From positions 1 through 8,981 of the forward strand of contig JAHEYA010000071.1 in assembly GCA_023251855.1 (NCBI GenBank): 8,981 bases of DNA, in the 5' to 3' direction. The stretch comes from Bacteroidota bacterium. GTDB lineage: Bacteria; Bacteroidota; Bacteroidia; 2-12-FULL-35-15. The notes under the pieces were generated by a model, which was not told the DNA's origin, did no database searches, and was given only the letters and a program-made list of their open reading frames with translations. The first letter of the stretch is position 1, and each line of letters opens with the position of its first letter. The translations under genes and the position numbers were made by a program. Below are positions 1-7,517 of this stretch, in pieces.

Positions 1-2516
1 CTACTACCGGTTTGGGCTGTTTTTCAACAGATAATGTTGTTGTAACGGTCAATCCATTGCCAACAGCTACTATTTCAGGAACAATCGCAACTTGTGAAAC
101 AGCTCCTCCACCCAACATAACATTTACAGGAGCAGGCGGTACACCTCCATATACTTTCACTTATGCCATTAATGGCGGAGCAAATCAAACAGTAATTACA
201 ACAGGCGGAAATAGTGTAACAGTTGTAGCTCCAACCATTATACCCGGAACTTTTATTTATAGTTTGGTAAGTGTTCAGGAGTCGAGTTCAACAACCTGCT
301 CCCAACTTCAAACAGGAGCAGCTACTATAACTATAGACCCATTGCCAACTGCAACAATAGCTGGAACAATAGCGGTTTGTAAAAATGATGTTGCTCCTAA
401 TATTACATTTACAGGAGCAACAGGCACCGCACCCTATACATTCTCCTTTACTATCAATAGCGGACCTGTGGCAACCATTACTACTACAAGTGGAAGTACT
501 GTAACAATACCCGCTCCAACCACTACAGCCGGTGTGTTTACCTATTCACTTTTAAGCGTATTTGATGCAAGTTCATCTGCTTGTTCTCAAACTCAGAATG
601 GTAGTGTAACAGTAACAGTGAATCCTTTACCGATTGCCTCCATTGCAGGAACAATAGCAGTATGTAATAATTCAACTGCTCCCGATATAACCTTTACAGG
701 AGCCGGCGGTACTGCCCCTTATACTTTTACATATACAATCAATAACGGAACAAACCAAACGGTTGTTACAACGGGTGGAAATAGTGTAACAGTTCCTGTG
801 CCAACAACCACGGTAGGGTCATTTGTATACGCTTTGATAAGTGTGCAGGATGCAAGCTCAACCAACTGTTCTCAGCTACAAAGCGGTACCGCAACAGTAA
901 CGGTGAATCCTCAGCCAACAGCAACAATAGCAGGTACAACTGCAGTTTGCAGATATGCCAATATGCCAAACATAACCTTTATAGGGGGAGCAAGTACGCC
1001 ACCTTATACATTCACATATACCATAAACGGAGGGCCAAACTTAACGGTAAGCACATCCATTGGCGATAGTGTAACTGTTGCAGTCCCTACAGGAAGTATA
1101 GGAACATTTGTTTATGACTTAGTAAGTGTGCACGATGGTAGCGCAACCGCTTGCTCCCAATCGCAATATGGCAGTGCAACTGTAATTGTAAATCCATTGC
1201 CTGTTGCTAATTTTGGTTTGCAAAACGAATGTTTACATCAACCTGTTAATTTTACAGATTTATCATCGGTTTCGAGTGGAGCAGTTACAAAATGGTCATG
1301 GAATTTCGGAAATAACAGTCCGATAGATACGCTTCAAAATCCAACATACACTTATACAACTGCCAACACATACACTGTAACATTGATTGTTACTACCAAT
1401 AATGGTTGTAAGGACACGATTTCAAAAAATGATGTTATACATCCTTTGCCTCATGTACAGTATAATACAGCTAATGTTTGTGATGATAGCATTATTTATT
1501 TCAATGATCTTTCAACCATTACTGCTACAGATACAATGCAATCATGGAAATGGAATTTTGGTGACAACAGCCCACTAAGTATAAATCAAAACACCAATCA
1601 TCTGTATGCCTTACCTGGTAGCTATCTTGTCAAGTTAGTAGTTGTTTCTAATTTTGGGTGCAGTGATTCAATAACAAAAAAAGTGTATATAAATCCCAAT
1701 CCAGTTGTTGATTTTAGTGTTAATGATACTGCCGGCTGTTCTCCGGAGTGTGTTAGCTTTACTAACCTGTCCACAATTTTAACTGGCAATAATGCCACTC
1801 TTTTATGGGGTTTTGGTGATGGTAGCGGTGGTTCAGATGCTAACCATTGTTATGTAAATGATACTGTTATTATCCCTTATTATTTTAATATTTCCTTAAC
1901 AGTAGCCTCAGATAGCGGTTGCACAAGCTTTCTCACAAAAAATAACCTTATAACTGTTTATCCTAATCCTCAAGCTGCTTTTACTGCAAGGCCCGAGTTG
2001 ACTACAATTGAAGATCCGGTTATTTCAATTTCAAATACTACAATTGGTGGTTATTTCTGGAACTGGAACATGGGCGAGGGTGCGGCTGCGCAACCTCCGG
2101 GTTCAGATACTTCCACTTCCTATACTCCTTCGCCACATACCTATCAGAATGTTGGCGTATATACAATAACGTTGGTAACAACCTCTCCATATGGTTGTGT
2201 GGACTCTACCCACCAATCCATTGATATTGAACCGGACTTTGCATTTTTTATTCCAAATTCATTTACACCAAACGATGATGGTAATAATGATACTTTCAAT
2301 GGCAAAGGCATTTTTATTGATAAGTATGAGATGATGATCTTCGACAGGTGGGGAAACCTGATTTTTTTTACAGATAATCTGAACAAAGGTTGGGGTGGTA
2401 AAGCCAATCATGGTGCCGAAATGGCGCAGCAGGATGAATATGTTTATGTGGTGAAACTAATTGATTTCAGGGGGAGAACACATAACTACAGGGGAATTGT
2501 ATCAATAGTTAGGTAG
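1..2516 (+). CDS. Large T9SS-secreted surface protein, 5' partial: Ig-like end, 4 PKD-like repeats, 4 PKD domains, type B sorting domain
   Basis: Reading is open from nt 3 through the left edge, so the start and any signal peptide lie outside; 837 codons are visible. The first residues (Gly-Cys-Phe-Ser-Thr..VVVTV) match the end of the Ig-like domain in the downstream paralogue. Then come four repeats (57-1196) and four PKD domains (about 1197-1445, 1446-1697, 1698-1964, 1965-2234). Their core motifs are WNFGNN, WNFGDN, WGFGDG and a degenerate WNMGEG. The last 93 residues (2235-2513) form the type B T9SS sorting domain, with FIPNSFTPNDDG near its start, FDRWGN in the middle and YRGIVSIVR at the end. 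Known T9SS substrates of this type cross the outer membrane and remain at the surface or are released, often in a SprF-dependent way. An adhesin or structural role is inferred. The final two PKD domains and the sorting domain pair closely with those of the next gene, so the two are tandem paralogues. Confidence 0.95.
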   Translation, partial: TTGLGCFSTDNVVVTVNPLPTATISGTIATCETAPPPNITFTGAGGTPPYTFTYAINGGANQTVITTGGNSVTVVAPTIIPGTFIYSLVSVQESSSTTCSQLQTGAATITIDPLPTATIAGTIAVCKNDVAPNITFTGATGTAPYTFSFTINSGPVATITTTSGSTVTIPAPTTTAGVFTYSLLSVFDASSSACSQTQNGSVTVTVNPLPIASIAGTIAVCNNSTAPDITFTGAGGTAPYTFTYTINNGTNQTVVTTGGNSVTVPVPTTTVGSFVYALISVQDASSTNCSQLQSGTATVTVNPQPTATIAGTTAVCRYANMPNITFIGGASTPPYTFTYTINGGPNLTVSTSIGDSVTVAVPTGSIGTFVYDLVSVHDGSATACSQSQYGSATVIVNPLPVANFGLQNECLHQPVNFTDLSSVSSGAVTKWSWNFGNNSPIDTLQNPTYTYTTANTYTVTLIVTTNNGCKDTISKNDVIHPLPHVQYNTANVCDDSIIYFNDLSTITATDTMQSWKWNFGDNSPLSINQNTNHLYALPGSYLVKLVVVSNFGCSDSITKKVYINPNPVVDFSVNDTAGCSPECVSFTNLSTILTGNNATLLWGFGDGSGGSDANHCYVNDTVIIPYYFNISLTVASDSGCTSFLTKNNLITVYPNPQAAFTARPELTTIEDPVISISNTTIGGYFWNWNMGEGAAAQPPGSDTSTSYTPSPHTYQNVGVYTITLVTTSPYGCVDSTHQSIDIEPDFAFFIPNSFTPNDDGNNDTFNGKGIFIDKYEMMIFDRWGNLIFFTDNLNKGWGGKANHGAEMAQQDEYVYVVKLIDFRGRTHNYRGIVSIVR
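57..1196 (+). repeat. Four in-frame 285-bp (95-residue) PKD-like repeats
   Basis: Repeat starts are at 57, 342, 627 and 912, and the array ends at 1196, so every unit is exactly 285 bp. Each unit begins with a (L/Q)P(T/I)A-type linker and continues with I(S/A)GT, a Cys near residue 13, (N/D)ITF, PYTF, a segment like INGG.N.T, SLVSV-type and CSQ-type strands, and a closing V(N)P-type segment. Protein similarity is high, while DNA similarity is interrupted by many third-position changes. The array is therefore old and kept by selection on the protein, not a fresh tandem duplication. The family resembles the PKD-like repeats common in Bacteroidota surface proteins. Confidence 0.93.
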
Positions 2517-2550
2517 GGTTCGGAATTATCAAACTGGTGGTATTGTGAGA

Positions 2551-2588
2551 AACGAAACAGTCTATTTTAATCAAAAGATTGTTTCGTT
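2551..2588 (+). terminator. Intergenic hairpin after the first adhesin gene (possible terminator or mRNA structure)
   Basis: The arms 2551-2563 (aacgaaacagtct) and 2576-2588 (agattgtttcgtt) pair over 13 bp with one G-U pair, around a 12-nt loop. The hairpin sits 35 bp after the stop codon and ends 49 bp before the next ATG. No T-tract follows the stem directly, so intrinsic termination is uncertain. It could instead stabilise the upstream mRNA 3' end, set relative expression of the two paralogues, or act as an inverted operator. Confidence 0.4.
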
Positions 2589-2636
2589 ATTAAAAGATAA
2601 TTGGTTCAGGGCTTTTTGAAATTTTTTTTAACAGGG

Positions 2637-5600
2637 ATGAAAAAAATTTATTGCATATCAATTCTTGTTGTTTGCTTTTTATTAAGCAACCTGCAGTATG
2701 CAAAATGCCAGGTAGGTTGTAATATGGCGCTAATCAGGTCGACCTTTACAGGTGCAGGTTGTACCGAGCTGAATGCCTGCACTTCGGGATGCAGTATTTA
2801 TTTTTACAATCCTATTTCGCAAAGCGGTGATAATGCGCAAGCCTGGGCACAAACCTATGGTGCCAATCTTATTTCAATCCAATCAGCAGCCGAAAATAAT
2901 TGTATTGCCAATGATCTTGTTGCACACAGTTTTAGTGGTACTATTTGGATCGGGTTTAATGATATCGCAAGTGAAGGAAGTTTTGTATGGTACGACCAGA
3001 GCCCGGTGGTATATACCAACTGGAATGGTGGGGAACCAAACAATTCAGGAAACGAAGATTGTGTTCAAATATATCCGAACGGAATGTGGAACGATTTAAA
3101 TTGTAGTTCCGGGGGATCTTCTTCTGTTATTGAAGTTAATCTTTGCCCGGTTATAACCATTACGCCCAGCGCCACAACAGTTTGTGCCGGACAAAATGCA
3201 AATCTTGTTGCCAGTACAATTTTGGGTTCGTTTCCCTATACCTATAGCTGGACCTCTGTACCAGCAGGCTTTACATCAACCTCAGCTAGTCCAACCTTTA
3301 CACCAACAGTAACCACAACATTTAATGTAACTTCTACCGACAGGTATGGTTGCACATCGACAAATAGTGCAGTGGTAACTGCAAGAGCATTGCCAACAGC
3401 AACAATTAGCGGAACATTAACAACCTGTAAAAATGCTTCACCACCCAATATTACATTTACAGGAGCTTCAGGTACGGCACCCTATATTTTTACGTATAAG
3501 GTCAATGGCGGAGCAAATCAAACTGTTAGTACTTCAGGCGGAAGCAGTGTTGTAGCGATATCTGTTCCAACAGGTACAGTAGGGTCAACAACTTACTCTT
3601 TAGTGAGTGTGCAAGAATCCAGTTCAACTAACTGCTCACAAACGCAAAGCGGCACAGCAACCATAACCGTGAATCCATTGCCAACAGGAACAATAGCGGG
3701 CACTGCAACAGTATGTAATTTTGATGCCATAGTGCCGGATATTGTATTTACGGGGTCAGGTGGCTCAACACCTTATACATTCAATTATACCATTAATGGA
3801 GGAGCAAATCAAACCATTACCAGTCCTCCTGGAAATACTGTTGCTACTATGCCCATTCCAACATCCAATACGGGTGTTTTCGTATATAACCTTACCAGTG
3901 TTTCTGATAGCTTGGGTTGTTCTCAAACCCAAACCGGATCTATCACCGTTACCGTAAATCCATTACCAACGGCTACAATAGCGGGAACAACCTCAGTGTG
4001 CCTGGGCAGCGCTTCACCCAATATAACATTTACCGGAGCCGTTGGAACCGCTCCGTATACGTTTACTTACAACATTAATGGTGGGGCAAGTCAAACAATA
4101 ACTACTACAGGGGGTAACAGTAAAACCCTTGCGGTACCAACAACTACAGCGGGGGTATTCAAATACCATTTGCTAAATGGAAGTGATGCAAGTAACCCAG
4201 CTTGCTCTAAAACATTAAATGACAGCGCCACAGTAATAGTGAACCCTCTGCCAACAGCAACTTTAGCAGGAACAATAACAGTTTGTGCAAACGATCCGGC
4301 ACCAATGATTACGTTTACCGGAGCAGGGGGCACAATGCCATATACATTCAATTATAACATTGATGGAGGTGCTAATCAAGTACTAACTACTACAGGTGGT
4401 AGTAGCATTGCAACAGCATCCGCACCAACTAATACGCCTGGTATGTTTATGTACGAGATATCCAGCGTATCAGATAACACAACCTGTTCGCAATTGCAAA
4501 CCGCAATGGTACATATAACTGTGAACGCTTTACCTACCGCAACAATAAACGGAACAACAGCAGTGTGTGTAGGTGCAACCTCACCAACTATTAACTTTAC
4601 AGGAGCTGCTGGTACAGCTCCTTACACGTTTACTTATAAGATCAATGGGGGAATAAATCAAACAATTAACACTTTAGGTGGGAGCAGTACTGTAACTATA
4701 GCTGCTCCAACAACTACCTCCGGTGTATATACCTATTCCCTTTCAAGCGTGCAGGATGCAAGTATAACAGTTTGTTCACAAGCACAAACAGGAAGTGCAA
4801 CAATAACAGTAAATCCTTTGCCAACAGCAACAATTGCAGGTACAACAGCAGTTTGTAAAAATTCGGCTGCACCAAACATAACCTTTACAGGGGCTGCAGG
4901 TACTGCACCTTATATCTTTACTTATAAAATAAATGGAGGTGCCAATCAAACCGTTAGCAGTATAGGAGGGAGTAGTGTAGCAACTATGTCAGCGCCTACA
5001 ACAACAGCAGGAACATTTGTATATACACTTGTAAGTGTAAAAGACGGGAGCACCACTACCTGCTCTCAAATTCAAAATGGAACAGCAACGATTACAGTGA
5101 ATCCCTTGCCAACGGCAACCATTTCAGGTACAACTGCGGTATGTAAAAATGATAGTCCACCCACTATCACCTTTGCCGGATCCTCTGGTACAGCTCCATA
5201 CACTATTACTTACAAAATAAATGGTGGAACAAATCAAACGGTGGTTACTAGCGGAAATAATGCTACAGTATCAGTGCCAACAAGCATTACAGGAGCATTT
5301 ACGTATGCTTTGGTAAGTATAATGGATTCAAGTTCAACAACCTGTTCACAAGTACAAAACGGAAGTGCAACAGTAACCGTGAACCCTTTGCCAATAGCAA
5401 CAATTGCGGGTACAACAACAGTATGTAAAAATGATACAGCACCAACTCTTACACTAAGAGGTGCGGCAGGAACAGCGCCTTATACGATAACGTATACAAT
5501 AAATGGTGGAACCAATCAAACTGTTGTTACCAATGCCGGGGATAGTGCAACTCTTGCTGTTCCAACAACCACAGCAGGAACTTTTATTTATGATCTGGTA

Positions 5601-7334
5601 AGTGTTCAGGATGCAAGCACAACTGTCTGTTCTCAGCAACAAAGCGGAGCAGCAACAGTAATTGTGAATCCATTACCAACAGCAATCATTTCCGGAACCA
5701 TTGCAGTATGTGCTAATGATATTGCTCCAAACATCACTTTCAAAGGTTCGGGAAGCACAGCACCCTATACTATTACCTATACTATTAATGGCGGAAGTAA
5801 CCAAACCATAAGTACTCTTGCGGGAGATAGCGCAGTAATAGCAGCACCTACAGGTGTAGTTGGAACATTTACCTATGCTTTGGTTAGTGTGCATGATGCG
5901 GCTTCAACCACTTGTTCGCAACAGCAAACAGGAAGTGCAGTGGTAACAGTAAATCCCATGCCAGTAGCTACAATAGCAGGTACAACTACCTTGTGTAAAA
6001 ATGATACCGCTCCTAATATTGTTTTCACCGGGACATCCGGTACAATGCCATTCACCTTTACCTACAGCATCAACGGTGGAGCCAATCAAACAATAAGTAC
6101 TACAAGTATTGATAGCGTTGCTACTTTGCCGGTATCTACAGCCACAGCCGGAACATTTGTTTATGCTTTGTTAAATGTGCATGATGCAAGCTCCACCGTT
6201 TGTTCACAGGCACAAAACGGAACAGCAACAATTGTTGTGAATCCATTGCCAACAGCAAGTATCAGTGGTTCTGTGTCGGTCTGTAAAGACGATACCCCTC
6301 CACTTATTACTTTTACGGGAGGAGGAAGTACAGCACCTTATACCATTACATATACTGTAAATGGGGCAAACCAAACCATCACAACAAATGGAGGAAATAG
6401 TGCAACCGTTTTTGTACCTACAACAATAACAGGTTCTTACAACTATTCTTTAATAAGTGTGCAGGATTCAAGCTCAACAGCTTGTTCGCAAGCACAAACC
6501 GGAAGCGCTACGGTAACTGTGAACCCCTATCCGTTGGTGGCATTTGGGGTAAATAAAAAAGTGGGCTGCGAACAATTGTGCATCACTTTTCAGGACTCAT
6601 CATCCATTGCAACAGGAGTGAATGCACACTGGTTGTGGAACTTTGGAGATGGCAGTGCTTCAAGTAGTTTGCAAAGTGATCTGATTCATTGTTATTCCAA
6701 CGATTCTGTTTTTGCTCCTATGGTCTTTACACCCGTCCTCACAGTTACTTCCGATAGTGGCTGTGTTACCACGATAACAAAAATTGATTACATAACCGTG
6801 TATCCAAAGCCAATTGCTGATTTTACAGCATCACCCGGCACCACTTCAATTATAGACCCTGTTATTTCAATTGTTAATTTATCGACAGGAGCTAATTTTT
6901 GGAGCTGGAATTTTGGAGATCCTGATACTTCTTCTTCTGTTAACCCACTTGCACACACCTATACTGATAGCGGTAAATACGTGATTACTCTCATTACATC
7001 CACTCAATTTGGTTGTGCCGACACAGCACATCAAACCATTGTTATAGAGCCTGATTTTGAGTTTTTTATTCCGAATGCCTTCACACCCAATGATGATGGC
7101 ATAAACGATACTTTTTCGGGCAAAGGAATTTTTATTACAAAATATGAAATGATGATTTATGACCGTTGGGGGAATTTAGTTTTCTTTAGTACAGATATAA
7201 ATAAACCATGGACGGGCAAAGCAAATTTAGGTGATCACATAGCACAAGCCGATGTGTATGTTTATAAAATAAAACTTACTGATATCAATACCCGGGAGCA
7301 TGCTTACAAAGGTATAGTGAAGCTGGTTAGATAA
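2637..7334 (+). CDS. Giant T9SS-secreted adhesin: C-type lectin domain, Ig-like domain, 11 PKD-like repeats, 2 PKD domains, type B sorting domain
   Basis: This 1565-residue protein is read from ATG 2637; an in-frame TTG at 2601 would put 12 residues before a good signal peptide (about 1-24: MKKIY, then a hydrophobic core, cleavage near Cys24/Gln25). Residues about 52-171 are a C-type lectin domain: WIGFND at 104-109, EPN at 133-135, Glu140-Asp141-Cys142, WND at 151-153, Cys156 and Cys170. These are the residues that bind calcium and sugar in mannose-type lectins. An Ig-like domain (172-251), eleven repeats (252-1297), two PKD domains (1298-1390 and 1391-1472, WNFGDG and WNFGDP) and a 93-residue type B sorting domain (1473-1565: FIPNAFTPNDDG, YDRWGN, KGIVKLVR) follow. 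The protein is predicted to be exported by Sec, passed through T9SS and displayed as a stalk with a sugar-binding tip. Its ligand is unknown. It lies 120 bp after its paralogue and may be cotranscribed with it. Confidence 0.96.
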   Translation: MKKIYCISILVVCFLLSNLQYAKCQVGCNMALIRSTFTGAGCTELNACTSGCSIYFYNPISQSGDNAQAWAQTYGANLISIQSAAENNCIANDLVAHSFSGTIWIGFNDIASEGSFVWYDQSPVVYTNWNGGEPNNSGNEDCVQIYPNGMWNDLNCSSGGSSSVIEVNLCPVITITPSATTVCAGQNANLVASTILGSFPYTYSWTSVPAGFTSTSASPTFTPTVTTTFNVTSTDRYGCTSTNSAVVTARALPTATISGTLTTCKNASPPNITFTGASGTAPYIFTYKVNGGANQTVSTSGGSSVVAISVPTGTVGSTTYSLVSVQESSSTNCSQTQSGTATITVNPLPTGTIAGTATVCNFDAIVPDIVFTGSGGSTPYTFNYTINGGANQTITSPPGNTVATMPIPTSNTGVFVYNLTSVSDSLGCSQTQTGSITVTVNPLPTATIAGTTSVCLGSASPNITFTGAVGTAPYTFTYNINGGASQTITTTGGNSKTLAVPTTTAGVFKYHLLNGSDASNPACSKTLNDSATVIVNPLPTATLAGTITVCANDPAPMITFTGAGGTMPYTFNYNIDGGANQVLTTTGGSSIATASAPTNTPGMFMYEISSVSDNTTCSQLQTAMVHITVNALPTATINGTTAVCVGATSPTINFTGAAGTAPYTFTYKINGGINQTINTLGGSSTVTIAAPTTTSGVYTYSLSSVQDASITVCSQAQTGSATITVNPLPTATIAGTTAVCKNSAAPNITFTGAAGTAPYIFTYKINGGANQTVSSIGGSSVATMSAPTTTAGTFVYTLVSVKDGSTTTCSQIQNGTATITVNPLPTATISGTTAVCKNDSPPTITFAGSSGTAPYTITYKINGGTNQTVVTSGNNATVSVPTSITGAFTYALVSIMDSSSTTCSQVQNGSATVTVNPLPIATIAGTTTVCKNDTAPTLTLRGAAGTAPYTITYTINGGTNQTVVTNAGDSATLAVPTTTAGTFIYDLVSVQDASTTVCSQQQSGAATVIVNPLPTAIISGTIAVCANDIAPNITFKGSGSTAPYTITYTINGGSNQTISTLAGDSAVIAAPTGVVGTFTYALVSVHDAASTTCSQQQTGSAVVTVNPMPVATIAGTTTLCKNDTAPNIVFTGTSGTMPFTFTYSINGGANQTISTTSIDSVATLPVSTATAGTFVYALLNVHDASSTVCSQAQNGTATIVVNPLPTASISGSVSVCKDDTPPLITFTGGGSTAPYTITYTVNGANQTITTNGGNSATVFVPTTITGSYNYSLISVQDSSSTACSQAQTGSATVTVNPYPLVAFGVNKKVGCEQLCITFQDSSSIATGVNAHWLWNFGDGSASSSLQSDLIHCYSNDSVFAPMVFTPVLTVTSDSGCVTTITKIDYITVYPKPIADFTASPGTTSIIDPVISIVNLSTGANFWSWNFGDPDTSSSVNPLAHTYTDSGKYVITLITSTQFGCADTAHQTIVIEPDFEFFIPNAFTPNDDGINDTFSGKGIFITKYEMMIYDRWGNLVFFSTDINKPWTGKANLGDHIAQADVYVYKIKLTDINTREHAYKGIVKLVR
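3390..6527 (+). repeat. Eleven in-frame PKD-like repeats of 94-96 residues
   Basis: Unit starts are at 3390, 3678, 3963, 4248, 4530, 4818, 5106, 5388, 5673, 5958 and 6246; the array ends at 6527. Unit lengths are 288, 285, 285, 282, 288, 288, 282, 285, 285, 288 and 282 bp, so each differs by at most one codon from 285. All eleven keep one Cys near residue 13 and one in a Cys-Ser-(Gln/Lys) motif near residue 80, and most keep a linker like NPLPTA. The units are the same family as the four in the upstream gene. Synonymous differences are frequent, which argues against very recent expansion. Confidence 0.95.
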
Positions 7335-7343
7335 AAAGAGTAT

Positions 7344-7374
7344 CAAGTATCAGGTTTCAAGTATCAGGTTTCAA
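7344..7374. repeat. Short tandem repeat with 7-bp periodicity
   Basis: The 14-mer caagtatcaggttt occurs twice head to tail (7344-7357, 7358-7371) and is followed by a partial caa. It splits into two alternating heptamers of the form CARGTWT. It lies 10 bp after the stop of the large adhesin gene. I see no coding function. Similar heptamer-type intergenic repeats seem familiar from other Bacteroidota genomes, but I could not check this. Confidence 0.8.
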
Positions 7375-7456
7375 AGAGTGCTATGTATTTTGTTCTGCAT
7401 CTTGCTCAAAATCAGCGACATACAAAATTAATTCATAAATACTCTTAAAATTTTAA

Positions 7457-7483
7457 TTGATGCATTGGATATTCGTAAATTCG
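7457..7483 (+). promoter_or_regulatory. Weak candidate Bacteroidota-type promoter for the CHAT-like gene
   Basis: TTG at 7457-7459 and TAAATTCG at 7476-7483 resemble the -33 TTG and -7 TAnnTTTG elements described for Bacteroidota. The -7 box has one mismatch, and the 16-nt spacer is slightly shorter than usual. The box lies about 35 bp before the ATG at 7518. In DNA this AT-rich such a match can arise by chance. Confidence 0.2.
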
Positions 7484-7517
7484 CATACGCCTAAGGCTAA
7501 CGTTATTATTGCTATCC

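Noticed and set aside
2144..2407. 87-codon - strand frame over the first sorting domain
   Set aside because: The + strand encodes a conserved T9SS domain here; the antisense product shows no recognisable features.
2543..2570. TTG (2543-2545) and TATTTTAA (2563-2570) as a promoter for the second adhesin
   Set aside because: The -7 match to TAnnTTTG is poor and the segment overlaps the hairpin stem; a chance AT-rich match is more likely.
2773..3099. 108-codon + strand frame overlapping the lectin domain in another frame
   Set aside because: The lectin frame shows WIG, EPN and WND motifs; the alternative product is featureless.
4091..4351. Open frames on the - strand inside the repeat arrays (also near 766-969, 5454-5642, 5673-5894, 5873-6055)
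   Set aside because: They recur at matching positions of the repeat units, are rich in Val, Cys or Ser from reverse-reading Thr/Asn/Gly codons, lack domain-like sequence and lie opposite clearly conserved coding DNA.
57..6527. Possibility that the repeats are SprB-type gliding adhesin repeats
   Set aside because: SprB repeats have a different core (a short Cys-Ser-Gly..Gly-Ala pattern with PYTYSW). Only the PYTF-like segment is similar, so no gliding role is claimed.
7386..7432. 7-bp inverted repeat (attttgt/acaaaat) after the second adhesin as a terminator
   Set aside because: The stem is short, all A/T but one pair, with a loop near 30 nt and no T-tract.
7489..7505. gcctaaggc and taacgtta palindromes before the CHAT-like gene, reminiscent of integron attC core sites
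   Set aside because: No paired second core at the right distance, no integrase and no further cassettes; the elements are too short to support a recombination site.
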